DNA from: Flavobacterium sp. N2038
GTDB taxonomy: Bacteria > Bacteroidota > Bacteroidia > Flavobacteriales > Flavobacteriaceae
Reading direction: 5' to 3'
NCBI RefSeq assembly: GCF_025947185.1
Contig: NZ_CP110001.1
Location: 806,001-870,000 of the forward strand
Length of the DNA stretch: 64,000 nt
This document shows positions 35,009 to 45,341 of the stretch, piece after piece. The position numbers and the translations under genes are program-made. The notes below the pieces were generated by a model. The model was given only the letters and a program-made list of their open reading frames with translations. It had not been told where the DNA came from and did no database searches. Every line of letters begins with the position of its first letter. Positions within the stretch are counted from its first letter, which is position 1.

Positions 35009-38000
35009 ATGATAAGAAAACTACTTTACTCGTTTTTATCGATTATTTTTTCTAATGCTTCTAAGAAGAAATCTTTTACAGTTGATTTAAGATTGCTTTG
35101 TTTGGGGATGTTTTTTGTTGTTTCGTTTGTGAATACTGTTGAAGCACAAATTTGGTCTAATCCAATTACTGGTGCCAATCCAAGTGCCTCAAATCCGTAT
35201 ACAACGGGACAATCAGTTGCATCTAATCTATCTGTAAGTGGAATTGGAAGAGCAAATGTATTGGGAGCAGTTAATGCCGGTAATATTTATGCTGCTAGTG
35301 GCTGGACAAACAGTAATAATATTAATACAAATAATTATTTTGAATTCACATTAACGCCAAATGCTGGATACGAGATTGACTTTACTAATTTTATATATAC
35401 TGGTACAAATACTAACGGACCAACAAGATTTGCATTGCGATCAAGTTTAGATAACTACCTATCAAACATTGGAACTTCGAATTCTGTTGGTGGTACTTTT
35501 GATTTGTCTACTTATCAAAACATTGCCTCACCAATAACTTTTCGACTTTATGGTTATAGAAATCAGAATGGTGGTAATTTTAGTGTTAATGATTTTGAAT
35601 TTAATGGTAGTATTAGTTGCAGTAATAATATTACAGCAACAGGAGTAACAATATGTCAAGGTGGATCTGGAACTATTTCTTATGGAGTGGGGAGTACAAG
35701 TTTATCTGGGAATACACTTACAGGAAGCTGGAACTTAGGAACTGATCCTGTTGCATATAGACCAGGAGGTGAGACTACAGGACCATTTAATGATACATCT
35801 ACTTGCTTGTTTATAAGCTCAGAAGCAAAAAGATCATATGTAGCTACAACATTTCAGGTTAGTGTTACGGGGAATTATACCTTTAAAATGACTGATAGCG
35901 GAGCTTATGATGGTATTGGATATATTTATACAGGAAATTTCACGCCTGGAGATTGTGCAGGAGGGGGTGCTTTTGTAAGAGGGGATGATGATGATGGCGC
36001 AGTTGGGACAGAACCAAAAATGGTTAATGTTCCTTTGGTTGCAGGAACAACTTATACTTTAATTTCAACTCAGTTTAATCTTCCAGCGGTAAACGCAAAC
36101 TTTACTTGGACGATAACCCCTCCATCAGGCGGAGGTTTAATAACGCCAAGTTGGTATACTACAGCAACAAGTACATCACCAATTACATCGGTTTCACCTT
36201 TTAACCCGGTACTTTTTAGTACATCTGGGCTGACAAATACAAATACGCCTGGTACTACAACTTATTATGTCTCTTTTCCTTCAGTTACAGGATGTAGAAC
36301 AGCTGTAAATTTTGTAATAAATCCACTTCCAACAATATCAGGGACATTAGGAGTCTGTGTAGGTTTTACTACACAATTAACAGGGTCAGCTACAGCGGCA
36401 GCTTCAACGCCATGGACATCGTCTTTGCCTGCAGTTGCAACTGTAAGTAATACTGGATTAGTCACAGGTGTTGCAGCAGGAACTAGTGTTATAACTTACA
36501 AAAATAGTAATGGCTGTACTCAAACCGCTACTGTAACAGTAAGTCCGGTACCTACAGCTGCGACAATAAGTGGCAATACAACTGTTTGTCAGAATTCAGG
36601 CTCTCCAAATATAACATTTGCAAATCCTCAAACTTTTCCTGTTACTGTTACTTATAATATTAACGGAGGATCAAGTACTACAGTAAATATCGCAGCAAGT
36701 TCTGTGGCAAATATTGCTGTACCAACAACAACTTCAGGAGTATTTGTTTATAATTTGGTTAGTGTGGCAAATCAGTCTGCAACAACTTGTTCGAATGCGA
36801 TTTCAGGTTCAGCAACTGTAAGGGTAAATTCTATACCAACTATTACATTAAATAAAACAGATGAAACTTGCGCTTCATCTAATAATGGAACTATTACACC
36901 GGTTCTTTCCGGAGGACTTACAAATGTTAGATATATTAAATTAACGCAAAAATATGTAAATGCAGCTGCGTGGCAACAAGTTGCGGAGATACAGGCTTTT
37001 GAAATTTTTACAGGGACTAATGTCGCATTATCTACAAATGGAGCCTCTGCAACTGCAAGTTCAATTTATAGTAATAATCCTGGAATATATGGTCCGCAAA
37101 GAGCAATTGATGGGAGTTCGGCCAGTATATGGCATAGCAATTCTACAAACATTAATGAATTTATAATAGTTGACCTAGCTTCTGGAAAGAATTTAGATTA
37201 TTTACGAATTTATAATCGTGCCGATTGCTGCCAAGAAAGAGGACAAAATATGTTGTTAGAATTACTTGATGCATCAAGTAATGTAATTTATTCTAAAACC
37301 GTGGATCTTTTTGAAAATATATATGGTTCACATTATATCGATGTGAATGTTTTAGATGTTTCTTGGGGAGATCCAGCGACGACTTTAAACAGAACAGGTT
37401 TAGATGTTGGAACATATACCTTAAATTATTCAGATGCGGTGGGTTGTTCTGCAAGTTCTCAGGCTACTATTGCTACAACTAATCCAAATACTTCAATTAC
37501 AACTCAACCTTCAGTTTCGGCAATTTGCGCAGGAAGCAACACTTCGTTTAGTGTTGCAGCTTCAGGAGTAGCTTTAACATATCAATGGGAATTAAGTACA
37601 GATGGAGGAACAAATTTCGGCCCTTTATCTAACGGAGGAGTTTATTCAAATGTGACAAGTGCTACAATGAATATTACTGGTGCGACGGCTTTAATGAATG
37701 GATATCGATATCGTGTTGTTGTTACTGGTACATGTTCTGCAGTAACTTCGCCTGGAGTTGCTCTTACGGTTAATAGTTCCCCAACAGTTACTTCAATTGC
37801 AACACCTACTGTATTGTGTATAGGAGGATCTTTAAGTATGACAACGCCAACAGTTACTGCCAATGGTTCTGCAATTACCGCACAAGGATGGCAAATTGAA
37901 ACGGGAGTTTCAAGTGGAGCGTACACAAGTTTAACTTTGCCATACACAGTTGCATTAGCAGATGATGGTAAAGCGATTAGATATTCTGCTACTAGTAGTT

Positions 38001-40747
38001 GCGGAATTACAACTAGTAATTTAGTTACTGTTACAGTAAACGATAAACCAACTATTACTTCTATTTCAGCTCCAGCTGCATTGTGTACGGGAGCATTATT
38101 AAATATGACAACACCTACAGTTACTGCAAATGGTTCTGCAGTTTCTGCACAAGGTTGGGAAATTGAAACAGGAGTTTCAAGCGGATTATATACAGGTTTG
38201 ACTTTACCGTATACAACTACATACGCAGATAATAGTAAGACAATTAGATATTCTGCTACAAATAGTTGTGGAACAACAACCAGTAATTCAGTTACTGTTA
38301 CAGTTAATACAACTCCAACGGTTACTTCAATTACGGCACCCGCAGCATTGTGTTCTGGAGTATTATTAAATATGACAACACCTACAGTTACTGCAAATGG
38401 TTCAGCAGTTTCTGCACAAGGTTGGCAAATTGAAACAGGAGTTTCAAGTGGATCATATACAGGTTTGACTTTACCATATACAACTACATACGCAGATAAT
38501 GGTAAGACAATTAGATATTCTGCAACAAATGGTTGTGGAACAACAACCAGTAATTCAGTTACTGTTACAGTAAATGAGAAGCCAACAGTTACTCCAATTA
38601 CAACACCAACAGCATTGTGTACAGGAGGATCTTTAAGTATGACAACCCCAACAGTTACTGTAAATGGTTCTGCAGTATCCGCACAAGGTTGGCAAATTGA
38701 AACGGGAGTTTCAAGTGGAGCGTACACAAGTTTGACTTTGCCATACACAGTTGCATTAGCAGATGACGGTAAAACGATTAGATATTCTGCTACTAGTAAT
38801 TGCGGAATTACAACTAGTAATTCAGTTACTCTAAAAGTAAACGCAAACCCAACAGCACCAGTAGCATCACCTACTCAGCCAACTTGTGCACAGCCAACAG
38901 GAACTATTACAGTTAGTAGCCCTGCACCGGGAGCAGGAATTTCTTATGGTTTAGACGGAACTACTTTCCCAAATACAACAGGAGTATTTACCGGACTTAC
39001 AGATGGGGTTTACACTGTTTATGTGAAAAACGGTTCTGGTTGTATTGCATCTGCAACTCCAATTACGATTGCATCAACTGGTGCAATAGTATGGACAGGA
39101 AATACAAGTACAGACTGGAATACAGCAAGTAACTGGTTACCGGCAGTAGTTCCGGGATTGGGAGACTGTGTTTTAATTCCTAACACAGGGGCAAAAAATT
39201 CGGTTATTAGTACTGATGTAAGTGTCTATTCTATCTCGGTAAACAACGGAGGTTCATTAACAGTTTTATCAGATAAAATTTTAACAGTTACAGAAGGAAT
39301 TATAGTTGGTACAAGCGGTTCTTTTATTTTTGAAAATAATTCCAGTTTAATACAAAAAAGTACAAGCAACAGTATTAATATAGGAAACATTACATACAAA
39401 CGTAAGTCAGCACCTGTACGTCGTTACGATTTTACGTTCTGGTCTTCTCCTGTTAAAAAGGAGTCTGTTTTTACACTAAAAAAATTATCTCCGTTAACTT
39501 TGGCAGATAAATATTATAGTTACAACACCACAACATCAGCATGGAAAATAAATAATGGTGGAACATTGACAATGATTCCGGGTGATGGTTATATTGTAAG
39601 AGCGCCACAAAATTTTGATTTAGTTGCTACTGCAATTTATCCTGCTTCCTTTATCGGAACACCAAATAATGGTGACATCGAAATAACACCGGTTGCAGAT
39701 CATTCTTATTTATTAGGAAATCCATATCCATCTGCTTTAAATGCGAAAGAATTTATTGAATATAATTCCCTTGCAGGAAATGATGTAGGAGCCTTGTATT
39801 TCTGGACGCATAACAGCCCCCCAAGTGATGCCGTTTCTGGTGATGCAAAATACAATTATACGGTTAATGACTATGCTGTTTACAGCTTAGTTGGAGGAGT
39901 AGCAACTGGTCCTGCAAAAACAGGAGGAAGCCAGCCAACAGGAGTAATTGCTGCAGGTCAGGCATTTTTTGCAACTCCATCTACCAATGTTAAAATAAAG
40001 TTTACCAATGATATGCGAATTGGTGCAGGTAATAGTCAGTTTTTCAAAACCAAAGGTTCTAATGAAACGGAACAAAATCGTCTTTGGTTAAACTTTACCA
40101 ATGCTAAAGGAGCTTTTAAACAAGTTTTAGTTGGTTATGTAGACGGTGCCACAAATGGCTGGGACACGAACTATGATGGTTGGACAATGAGTGGTAATAC
40201 TTATCTGGATTTCTATAGTATTAATGATGCAGATAAACTTACTATTCAGGGGCGTGCACTTCCTTTTGAGAAAACTGATCTTGTTCCTTTAGGATATGTA
40301 ACCTCAATTGCCGGTGATTTTACTATCGCAATAGATCACGCAGATGGAGTATTTACAAGTCAGGCAGTTTATCTGGAAGACAAGAAGACAGGACAAATAA
40401 TAGATCTTCGTGCTGGTAATTATACTTTTAATACAGCGATAGGAACTTTTCCAAACCGTTTTGTTCTGCGTTATACCAATAAAACACTTGGAACAGGTGA
40501 CTTCGAAAATATTGAAAATGGTATCTTAGTTTCTTCAAAAGATAAAACAATCAAAGTACAATCTTCTGTAGAAGCTATTAAAGAAGTAACCATTTTTGAT
40601 GTAGCCGGAAAATTAGTTTATAATAAAAAGAAAGTGACTTCAAACGAATTGCAGATAACAAATTTACAAGCTGCAAATCAGGTTCTGTTAATAAATATAA
40701 CCTTAGAAAATGGTTTTACGACAACCAGAAAAGTAATCTTTCAATAG
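35009..40747 (+). CDS. Giant T9SS-exported surface protein B (discoidin-like and Ig-like repeats)
   Basis: 1912 residues, the largest protein here. A long signal peptide (about 1-46, ending VNTVEA) is followed by a beta-rich region resembling the N-terminus of protein A. Ig-like segments come next, then an F5/8-type-C (discoidin) domain at about 641-786 (VAEIQAFEIFTG, AIDGSSASIWHS, FIIVDLASGKNLDYLRIYN), usually carbohydrate-binding. Four tandem 89-residue Ig-like repeats fill about 925-1280. The shared C-terminal module follows ([12 protein letters not shown] near 1471), with the type C-like sorting domain at about 1835-1912. DNA identity to protein A is very high in the last 1.3 kb. It has its own promoter and a leader hairpin, and ends at a strong terminator. 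Confidence 0.87.
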   Translation: MIRKLLYSFLSIIFSNASKKKSFTVDLRLLCLGMFFVVSFVNTVEAQIWSNPITGANPSASNPYTTGQSVASNLSVSGIGRANVLGAVNAGNIYAASGWTNSNNINTNNYFEFTLTPNAGYEIDFTNFIYTGTNTNGPTRFALRSSLDNYLSNIGTSNSVGGTFDLSTYQNIASPITFRLYGYRNQNGGNFSVNDFEFNGSISCSNNITATGVTICQGGSGTISYGVGSTSLSGNTLTGSWNLGTDPVAYRPGGETTGPFNDTSTCLFISSEAKRSYVATTFQVSVTGNYTFKMTDSGAYDGIGYIYTGNFTPGDCAGGGAFVRGDDDDGAVGTEPKMVNVPLVAGTTYTLISTQFNLPAVNANFTWTITPPSGGGLITPSWYTTATSTSPITSVSPFNPVLFSTSGLTNTNTPGTTTYYVSFPSVTGCRTAVNFVINPLPTISGTLGVCVGFTTQLTGSATAAASTPWTSSLPAVATVSNTGLVTGVAAGTSVITYKNSNGCTQTATVTVSPVPTAATISGNTTVCQNSGSPNITFANPQTFPVTVTYNINGGSSTTVNIAASSVANIAVPTTTSGVFVYNLVSVANQSATTCSNAISGSATVRVNSIPTITLNKTDETCASSNNGTITPVLSGGLTNVRYIKLTQKYVNAAAWQQVAEIQAFEIFTGTNVALSTNGASATASSIYSNNPGIYGPQRAIDGSSASIWHSNSTNINEFIIVDLASGKNLDYLRIYNRADCCQERGQNMLLELLDASSNVIYSKTVDLFENIYGSHYIDVNVLDVSWGDPATTLNRTGLDVGTYTLNYSDAVGCSASSQATIATTNPNTSITTQPSVSAICAGSNTSFSVAASGVALTYQWELSTDGGTNFGPLSNGGVYSNVTSATMNITGATALMNGYRYRVVVTGTCSAVTSPGVALTVNSSPTVTSIATPTVLCIGGSLSMTTPTVTANGSAITAQGWQIETGVSSGAYTSLTLPYTVALADDGKAIRYSATSSCGITTSNLVTVTVNDKPTITSISAPAALCTGALLNMTTPTVTANGSAVSAQGWEIETGVSSGLYTGLTLPYTTTYADNSKTIRYSATNSCGTTTSNSVTVTVNTTPTVTSITAPAALCSGVLLNMTTPTVTANGSAVSAQGWQIETGVSSGSYTGLTLPYTTTYADNGKTIRYSATNGCGTTTSNSVTVTVNEKPTVTPITTPTALCTGGSLSMTTPTVTVNGSAVSAQGWQIETGVSSGAYTSLTLPYTVALADDGKTIRYSATSNCGITTSNSVTLKVNANPTAPVASPTQPTCAQPTGTITVSSPAPGAGISYGLDGTTFPNTTGVFTGLTDGVYTVYVKNGSGCIASATPITIASTGAIVWTGNTSTDWNTASNWLPAVVPGLGDCVLIPNTGAKNSVISTDVSVYSISVNNGGSLTVLSDKILTVTEGIIVGTSGSFIFENNSSLIQKSTSNSINIGNITYKRKSAPVRRYDFTFWSSPVKKESVFTLKKLSPLTLADKYYSYNTTTSAWKINNGGTLTMIPGDGYIVRAPQNFDLVATAIYPASFIGTPNNGDIEITPVADHSYLLGNPYPSALNAKEFIEYNSLAGNDVGALYFWTHNSPPSDAVSGDAKYNYTVNDYAVYSLVGGVATGPAKTGGSQPTGVIAAGQAFFATPSTNVKIKFTNDMRIGAGNSQFFKTKGSNETEQNRLWLNFTNAKGAFKQVLVGYVDGATNGWDTNYDGWTMSGNTYLDFYSINDADKLTIQGRALPFEKTDLVPLGYVTSIAGDFTIAIDHADGVFTSQAVYLEDKKTGQIIDLRAGNYTFNTAIGTFPNRFVLRYTNKTLGTGDFENIENGILVSSKDKTIKVQSSVEAIKEVTIFDVAGKLVYNKKKVTSNELQITNLQAANQVLLINITLENGFTTTRKVIFQ
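37781..38848 (+). repeat. Four tandem 267-bp repeats in surface protein B
   Basis: Units begin at 37781, 38048, 38315 and 38582 and the array ends at 38848. Each is exactly 267 bp (89 codons). Each contains LCxGxxLxMTTPTVTxNGSA, then GVSSGxYT and IRYSAT. Units 2 and 3 are nearly identical in DNA, and 1 and 4 share other stretches, which indicates recent expansion with exchange between units. Confidence 0.9.
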
Positions 40748-40785
40748 ATAAATAAAATAAGGAAAATTAAAGTTTTTCTTTTTCT

Positions 40786-40824
40786 AAAAGCCATTTGCTA
40801 CATTAATAGCAAATGGCTTTTTTT
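40786..40824 (+). terminator. Rho-independent terminator after surface protein B
   Basis: AAAAGCCATTTGCT (40786-40799) pairs perfectly with AGCAAATGGCTTTT (40808-40821), a 14-bp stem with an 8-base loop and a T run. Confidence 0.9.
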
Positions 40825-40907
40825 ATAAATATCACTAAAAGTGGGTATTGTAAGCCTAAGAAATGAATTTTAAATTAGAGGTTATTTGCTAATCTGATTT
40901 TTAGACT

Positions 40908-43900
40908 TTGAAGAGAAACTTATTTTACACGTTTATTCTGATTGTGTTTTCCTGTAATTTCGGACTTCATGCGCAACAAGGAAAGGTTGATATTACTTTT
41001 AATACTCTGGATGATGGTTTAACAGGGGACGGATTTGATCTTCCTGTTCACACTTTGTTTTTACAGCCCGATCAGAATTTAATTGTTGGAGGTGAATTTT
41101 TAAATTTAAATGGTGTTCCCGCTCCTTATTTAACACGTTTAAAACCGGATGGAAGTGTTGATGAAACTTTTAATATCGGAACTGGTTTCAATGGCAAAAT
41201 ATATGCTTCATATGTTCAGCCAGACGGAAAGATAATAGTGAGTGGCAGCTTTTCATCTTTTAACGGAATTAGTGCCGGAAGAATTATTCGCTTGAATACC
41301 GACGGTACTTTTGATGCTTCATTCAATAGTATATTAGCAGCTACAGACGGAATAATCTATGGAATTGCAGCGCAATCAGATGGTAAAATAATTATTACCG
41401 GTAGTTTTGCAAAGTACAATAATGTTACCGTAAATCGTGTTGCCCGTCTTATGCCCGATGGTTTATTAGATACCTCTTTTTTGCCAGGTTCCGGATCTGC
41501 CCTTAATATAATGAATGCGAAAGTTCTGCCCGATGGAAGAATTTTGTTAGCCGGTAATTTTACAATGTTCAGTAATGTATCAAGCAATAAAATTGTTTGT
41601 CTTAATCCGGATGGTAGCAGAAATGCAGACTTTTCTTCGGGCTCAGGGTTTGATGATGATGTTACCACGATGATAATTCAGCCAGATGGTAAAATTATTA
41701 TAGGAGGTAAATTTACTTCTTACAATGGAAATCCGGCAAACAGAATTATTCGTATTAATAATGATGGTACAGTTGACAACAGTTTTTTCTCAGGCTCAGG
41801 TTTTAGTTTAGGAGTTGTTCAGACTATTAAAATTAATCCTGAAGGAGAAATAATGGTTGGAGGATCTTTTACAGGTAATTATAATGGAGAGAGAGTTAAT
41901 CGTGTTTGTTTATTAAATTCAGAAGGAAGATTTTTAGATACTATTGATTTCGGCTCCGGTCCGGGTTCGGCATCTGTTTTTGCTTTAGAAAATGATGAAG
42001 AAGGCTCCTGGTATATTGGAGGGTCGTTTTTAGTTTTTGATAGTTTAAATCAGGGGCGATTAGCCAAGATTAATCCGGAGAAAGAGTATGATACAGGTTA
42101 TTTGTCTTCAGGAGTCGGTTTTGATAATTCGATTTATAAAGTACTTCCATTAGAAAACAAAAAAGTAATTGTCTGCGGTAATTTTAAAAAGTTTAATGGA
42201 GAATTTACCTCAAGAATTGCCAGACTTGTAGAAGATGGTACTTTAGATTCTACGTTTAATACAGGACAATCCGGAGCTAATAATTTAGTAAAAACCGCAG
42301 CATTACAATCTGACGGAAAAGTTATTATAGGAGGTAACTTTACCAAATATAATGATGCTGCTATGAATCGTATAGCACGTATTTTACAAAATGGTTATAT
42401 AGACCCAACATTTAATGTCGGTTCCGGTTGTAATAACCAGATTTATGCTATGGCAATTCAAAAAGATCAGAAAATAGTAGTTGCCGGAAATTTTACGCGT
42501 TACAATAATTTACCGGTTGGGGGAATAATTAGATTGCTGCCGGATGGATCAGTTGATACTTCTTTTGATGTTGGTGCTGGTGCAGATGCCGTTATTGAGA
42601 GTGTTTTAATTGAGCCAAACGGGAAAATTTTGGTTGGAGGACGCTTTACTAGTTTCAATAAAGTAACAGCTAATCATTTAGTTCGATTAAATTCTGATGG
42701 GAGTATGGATTCCGGATTTAATATCGGAGCGGGTTTCGATAAAAATATTTTTGTAATGGGATTGCAATCTGATGGGAAAATAATAATTGGAGGTAATTTT
42801 GTAAATTTTAACGGTGTTTCTCAGAAACGTATACTCAGATTAAATTCTAATGGACAATTAGACACCTCATTTAAATCAGGAGTAGGGTTTAGTAAAGGAG
42901 ATGTTCGGAGTATCTTGATACAACCTGATGACCGAATTTTAGTAGGCGGTACTTTTTCAGGTACTTATAATAATCGTATTGCATTAAGATTAATTCGTTT
43001 ATTAAAATCAGGCAGCTATGATGATTCTTTTGAAGCGCATCTCAATAATAAATTGTTCACGATGGGTTTTACATCAGACCAAAGACTTATTATAGGTGGT
43101 GATTTTCATTCTGTGTCTGGAATTTCCAATCATAGAATAGCCCGATTAAAACTTTGCCTTGAATCTACCACATGGAATGGAATTTCGTGGTCTAATGGTT
43201 TTCCATCCGGCGGAAAAGAAGTTTTTTTCAATGAAGATTATAGTACTTTGACGTCTGCTGATATTTGTAGTTGTACTATAGAAGAGGGAAAGAATGTGAC
43301 CCTTTTAAGCGGAAGTACTTTGGGAATTGAATTTTCATACATTGGTTCAGGAATATTAACCTTAGAAAATTCAGCAAGTCTTTATCAGACAGATGATGAT
43401 ATTGTAAATACAGGAATCGTCCATTTAAAAAGAAACACGACACCGGTATTAAGATATGATTATACATTTTGGTCATCGCCGGTTGTGAATCAAAAATTAA
43501 TAGACCTCTCTCCAAATACTTTGTCAGATAAGTTTTACTCGTATAATTCTAATACTAGTAAATGGAAACTGGAAAATCCTTTAAATAAAATGGAGACAGG
43601 AACAGGATACATAATTAGAGCTCCTCAGAATTTTTCGATTACTGATCGTTCTATATATAAAGCGACATTTAAAGGAGTTCCTAATAATGGAAAAATTATG
43701 GTAAAACAAGGAGCACCCAATACTTCTAATTTAATTGGCAATCCATATCCATCTACTCTTAATGCGGATGTTTTTTTGAGAAAAAACGCACCAGTTCTAA
43801 AAGGAGCACTGCATTTTTGGACGCACAATACTCCTATAACCAATTTAGAATACTCAACAGATGATTATGCCACTTACAATTTACTTGGAGGAGTTGGTAC

Positions 43901-44765
43901 AAGGGCATCTTTATCGATTGGAGAAACTACACAGATTCCAAACGGGAAAATAGCCTCAGGTCAGGCATTTTTTGTTGTAAGTAAAAATTCGGGAGATATT
44001 GAATTTAATAATAGTATGCGGAGTACAGATAATAACTCATTCTTTTTTAAATCAGTAAATAGAGAAGAGAAAAAGAATAATAATGTGACAGAGAAGCATC
44101 GGATTTGGCTAAATTTTGAAAACAAAACCGGAATTTTTAAGCAGATTCTAATTGGGTATATCAATGGAGCAACAAATTTATTTGACGATCAATATGATGC
44201 TGAATCTCTAAATGGAAATCCATATGCCGATTTTTATAGTAGCATTGATGATAAACAACTGGTAATTCAGGGACGGGGATTAGCTTTTGATATGTCTGAT
44301 GTAATTTCTCTTGGTTTTGCGACTTCAGTGGAAGGAGATTTTACAGTAAGCATCGATCACGAAGACGGACTTTTTAATACTCAGGATATTTTTATTGAAG
44401 ATAAAGATTTGGAAATTATACATAATCTCAAGAACAGCCCATATTCTTTTAAAACCCAAAAAGGAACCTACGACAATCGCTTTGCTTTAAGATATACAGA
44501 TTACACATTGGCAACTAATGATTTTAACAGTAAAACGAATATGATTTTGGTTTCACTACACAATCAGATGATAAAAATTGATGCTTGTGAGCAAACGATA
44601 AAAGAAATAATGATTTTTGATATGTCCGGAAGATTACTGTATCAAAAGAATAAAATTCTGGATACTAAATTTTCGATACAAAAAGACCAATTTCAACATC
44701 AGGTTATACTCATTAAAATAACAACAGAAAACGGAAAAACGATAACTCAGAAAATTGTTGTTTAG
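40908..44765 (+). CDS. Giant T9SS-exported surface protein C (delta-60 repeats)
   Basis: 1285 residues. The start is a TTG at 40908: it gives a proper signal peptide (MKRNLFYTFILIVFSCNFGL, then HAQ), and an in-frame TAG at 40902-40904 rules out anything further upstream. Residues about 48-752 are 14 delta-60-type repeats of about 48 residues (pattern QPDGKIIIGGxF...NRIxRLNxDGxxDxxF), which probably fold as beta-propellers. The shared C-terminal module follows (LRYDYTFWSSPV near 847, GNPYPST, FWTHNTPI), then a sorting domain to the end. This copy of the module is the most diverged of the five. No clear promoter was found in the 160 bases upstream. Confidence 0.85.
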   Translation: MKRNLFYTFILIVFSCNFGLHAQQGKVDITFNTLDDGLTGDGFDLPVHTLFLQPDQNLIVGGEFLNLNGVPAPYLTRLKPDGSVDETFNIGTGFNGKIYASYVQPDGKIIVSGSFSSFNGISAGRIIRLNTDGTFDASFNSILAATDGIIYGIAAQSDGKIIITGSFAKYNNVTVNRVARLMPDGLLDTSFLPGSGSALNIMNAKVLPDGRILLAGNFTMFSNVSSNKIVCLNPDGSRNADFSSGSGFDDDVTTMIIQPDGKIIIGGKFTSYNGNPANRIIRINNDGTVDNSFFSGSGFSLGVVQTIKINPEGEIMVGGSFTGNYNGERVNRVCLLNSEGRFLDTIDFGSGPGSASVFALENDEEGSWYIGGSFLVFDSLNQGRLAKINPEKEYDTGYLSSGVGFDNSIYKVLPLENKKVIVCGNFKKFNGEFTSRIARLVEDGTLDSTFNTGQSGANNLVKTAALQSDGKVIIGGNFTKYNDAAMNRIARILQNGYIDPTFNVGSGCNNQIYAMAIQKDQKIVVAGNFTRYNNLPVGGIIRLLPDGSVDTSFDVGAGADAVIESVLIEPNGKILVGGRFTSFNKVTANHLVRLNSDGSMDSGFNIGAGFDKNIFVMGLQSDGKIIIGGNFVNFNGVSQKRILRLNSNGQLDTSFKSGVGFSKGDVRSILIQPDDRILVGGTFSGTYNNRIALRLIRLLKSGSYDDSFEAHLNNKLFTMGFTSDQRLIIGGDFHSVSGISNHRIARLKLCLESTTWNGISWSNGFPSGGKEVFFNEDYSTLTSADICSCTIEEGKNVTLLSGSTLGIEFSYIGSGILTLENSASLYQTDDDIVNTGIVHLKRNTTPVLRYDYTFWSSPVVNQKLIDLSPNTLSDKFYSYNSNTSKWKLENPLNKMETGTGYIIRAPQNFSITDRSIYKATFKGVPNNGKIMVKQGAPNTSNLIGNPYPSTLNADVFLRKNAPVLKGALHFWTHNTPITNLEYSTDDYATYNLLGGVGTRASLSIGETTQIPNGKIASGQAFFVVSKNSGDIEFNNSMRSTDNNSFFFKSVNREEKKNNNVTEKHRIWLNFENKTGIFKQILIGYINGATNLFDDQYDAESLNGNPYADFYSSIDDKQLVIQGRGLAFDMSDVISLGFATSVEGDFTVSIDHEDGLFNTQDIFIEDKDLEIIHNLKNSPYSFKTQKGTYDNRFALRYTDYTLATNDFNSKTNMILVSLHNQMIKIDACEQTIKEIMIFDMSGRLLYQKNKILDTKFSIQKDQFQHQVILIKITTENGKTITQKIVV
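41050..43160 (+). repeat. Delta-60 repeat array (14 units) in surface protein C
   Basis: The coding region contains 14 consecutive units of about 145 bp, each with a [Q/S]-P/S-DGK-I-[IV]-[IV]-GG-x-F core and a following R-[IL]-x-x-DG. Units are diverged in DNA, unlike the arrays in proteins B and E, so this array is older. Confidence 0.8.
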
Positions 44766-45341
44766 AGTAAAATTTTGCCAAAATTTTAATTCCATTTTTT
44801 ACTGTGGAAATAGATTTTTTTTGAATTTTTTCTTCAGGAATTTTCGTTTTGGTGACGTTTTTTTTTAATATTTTATTTCATTTTTTTTAAACAGCCCTTT
44901 CGGATTAAAATAAATCAAAACCAGCTATTTAAATAAATAGATGAGCGACAAAATTTAAATGATGAACTACACTAAAAATTAAAATTCATGGGAATTTACT
45001 CTAATAAATTTTATTTTTCAAATATATTTAACTGTTTTTCAATTAATTATTTAAATTTTGTACATTGTTGTTAGGATTTTGTCAACTGTTTAGAATGTGT
45101 TTTTCCGATTCAGAATATTGTGTTTATAATCGAAAAAATGGCATAAATAAAATCCTTTTTAGATGGCCCCTTCATCTGCTTTAACATACTGATGTTAAAT
45201 TTAAGTACCACAATTATTTATGTCCTATAATAAGTAGAATTCTTCTTTTCATGCCAGTTTCAGTTTGTGGTATTTAAAATTATAAAATGATTTTCATAAG
45301 AGTTTGGATTTAGATTTTAATAATTTTTAAAATATCGCCAT
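44766..45341. other. Long AT-rich leader or gap between surface proteins C and D
   Basis: 576 bases without an open frame of note. The right part contains a perfect 8-bp hairpin TTTAACAT/ATGTTAAA (45180-45199). It also has stretches shared with the region before protein E: a CTGCTTTAACA block near 45175 and an AAAATGATTTTCAT block near 45284. No clear TAnnTTTG promoter or terminator was identified. Confidence 0.5.

Noticed and set aside
37642..38748. A 368-codon open frame on the minus strand
   Set aside because: It is antisense to the 267-bp tandem repeats of surface protein B. Its protein is a repetitive Val/Thr/Pro-rich string with no signal, and its length follows from repeat composition.
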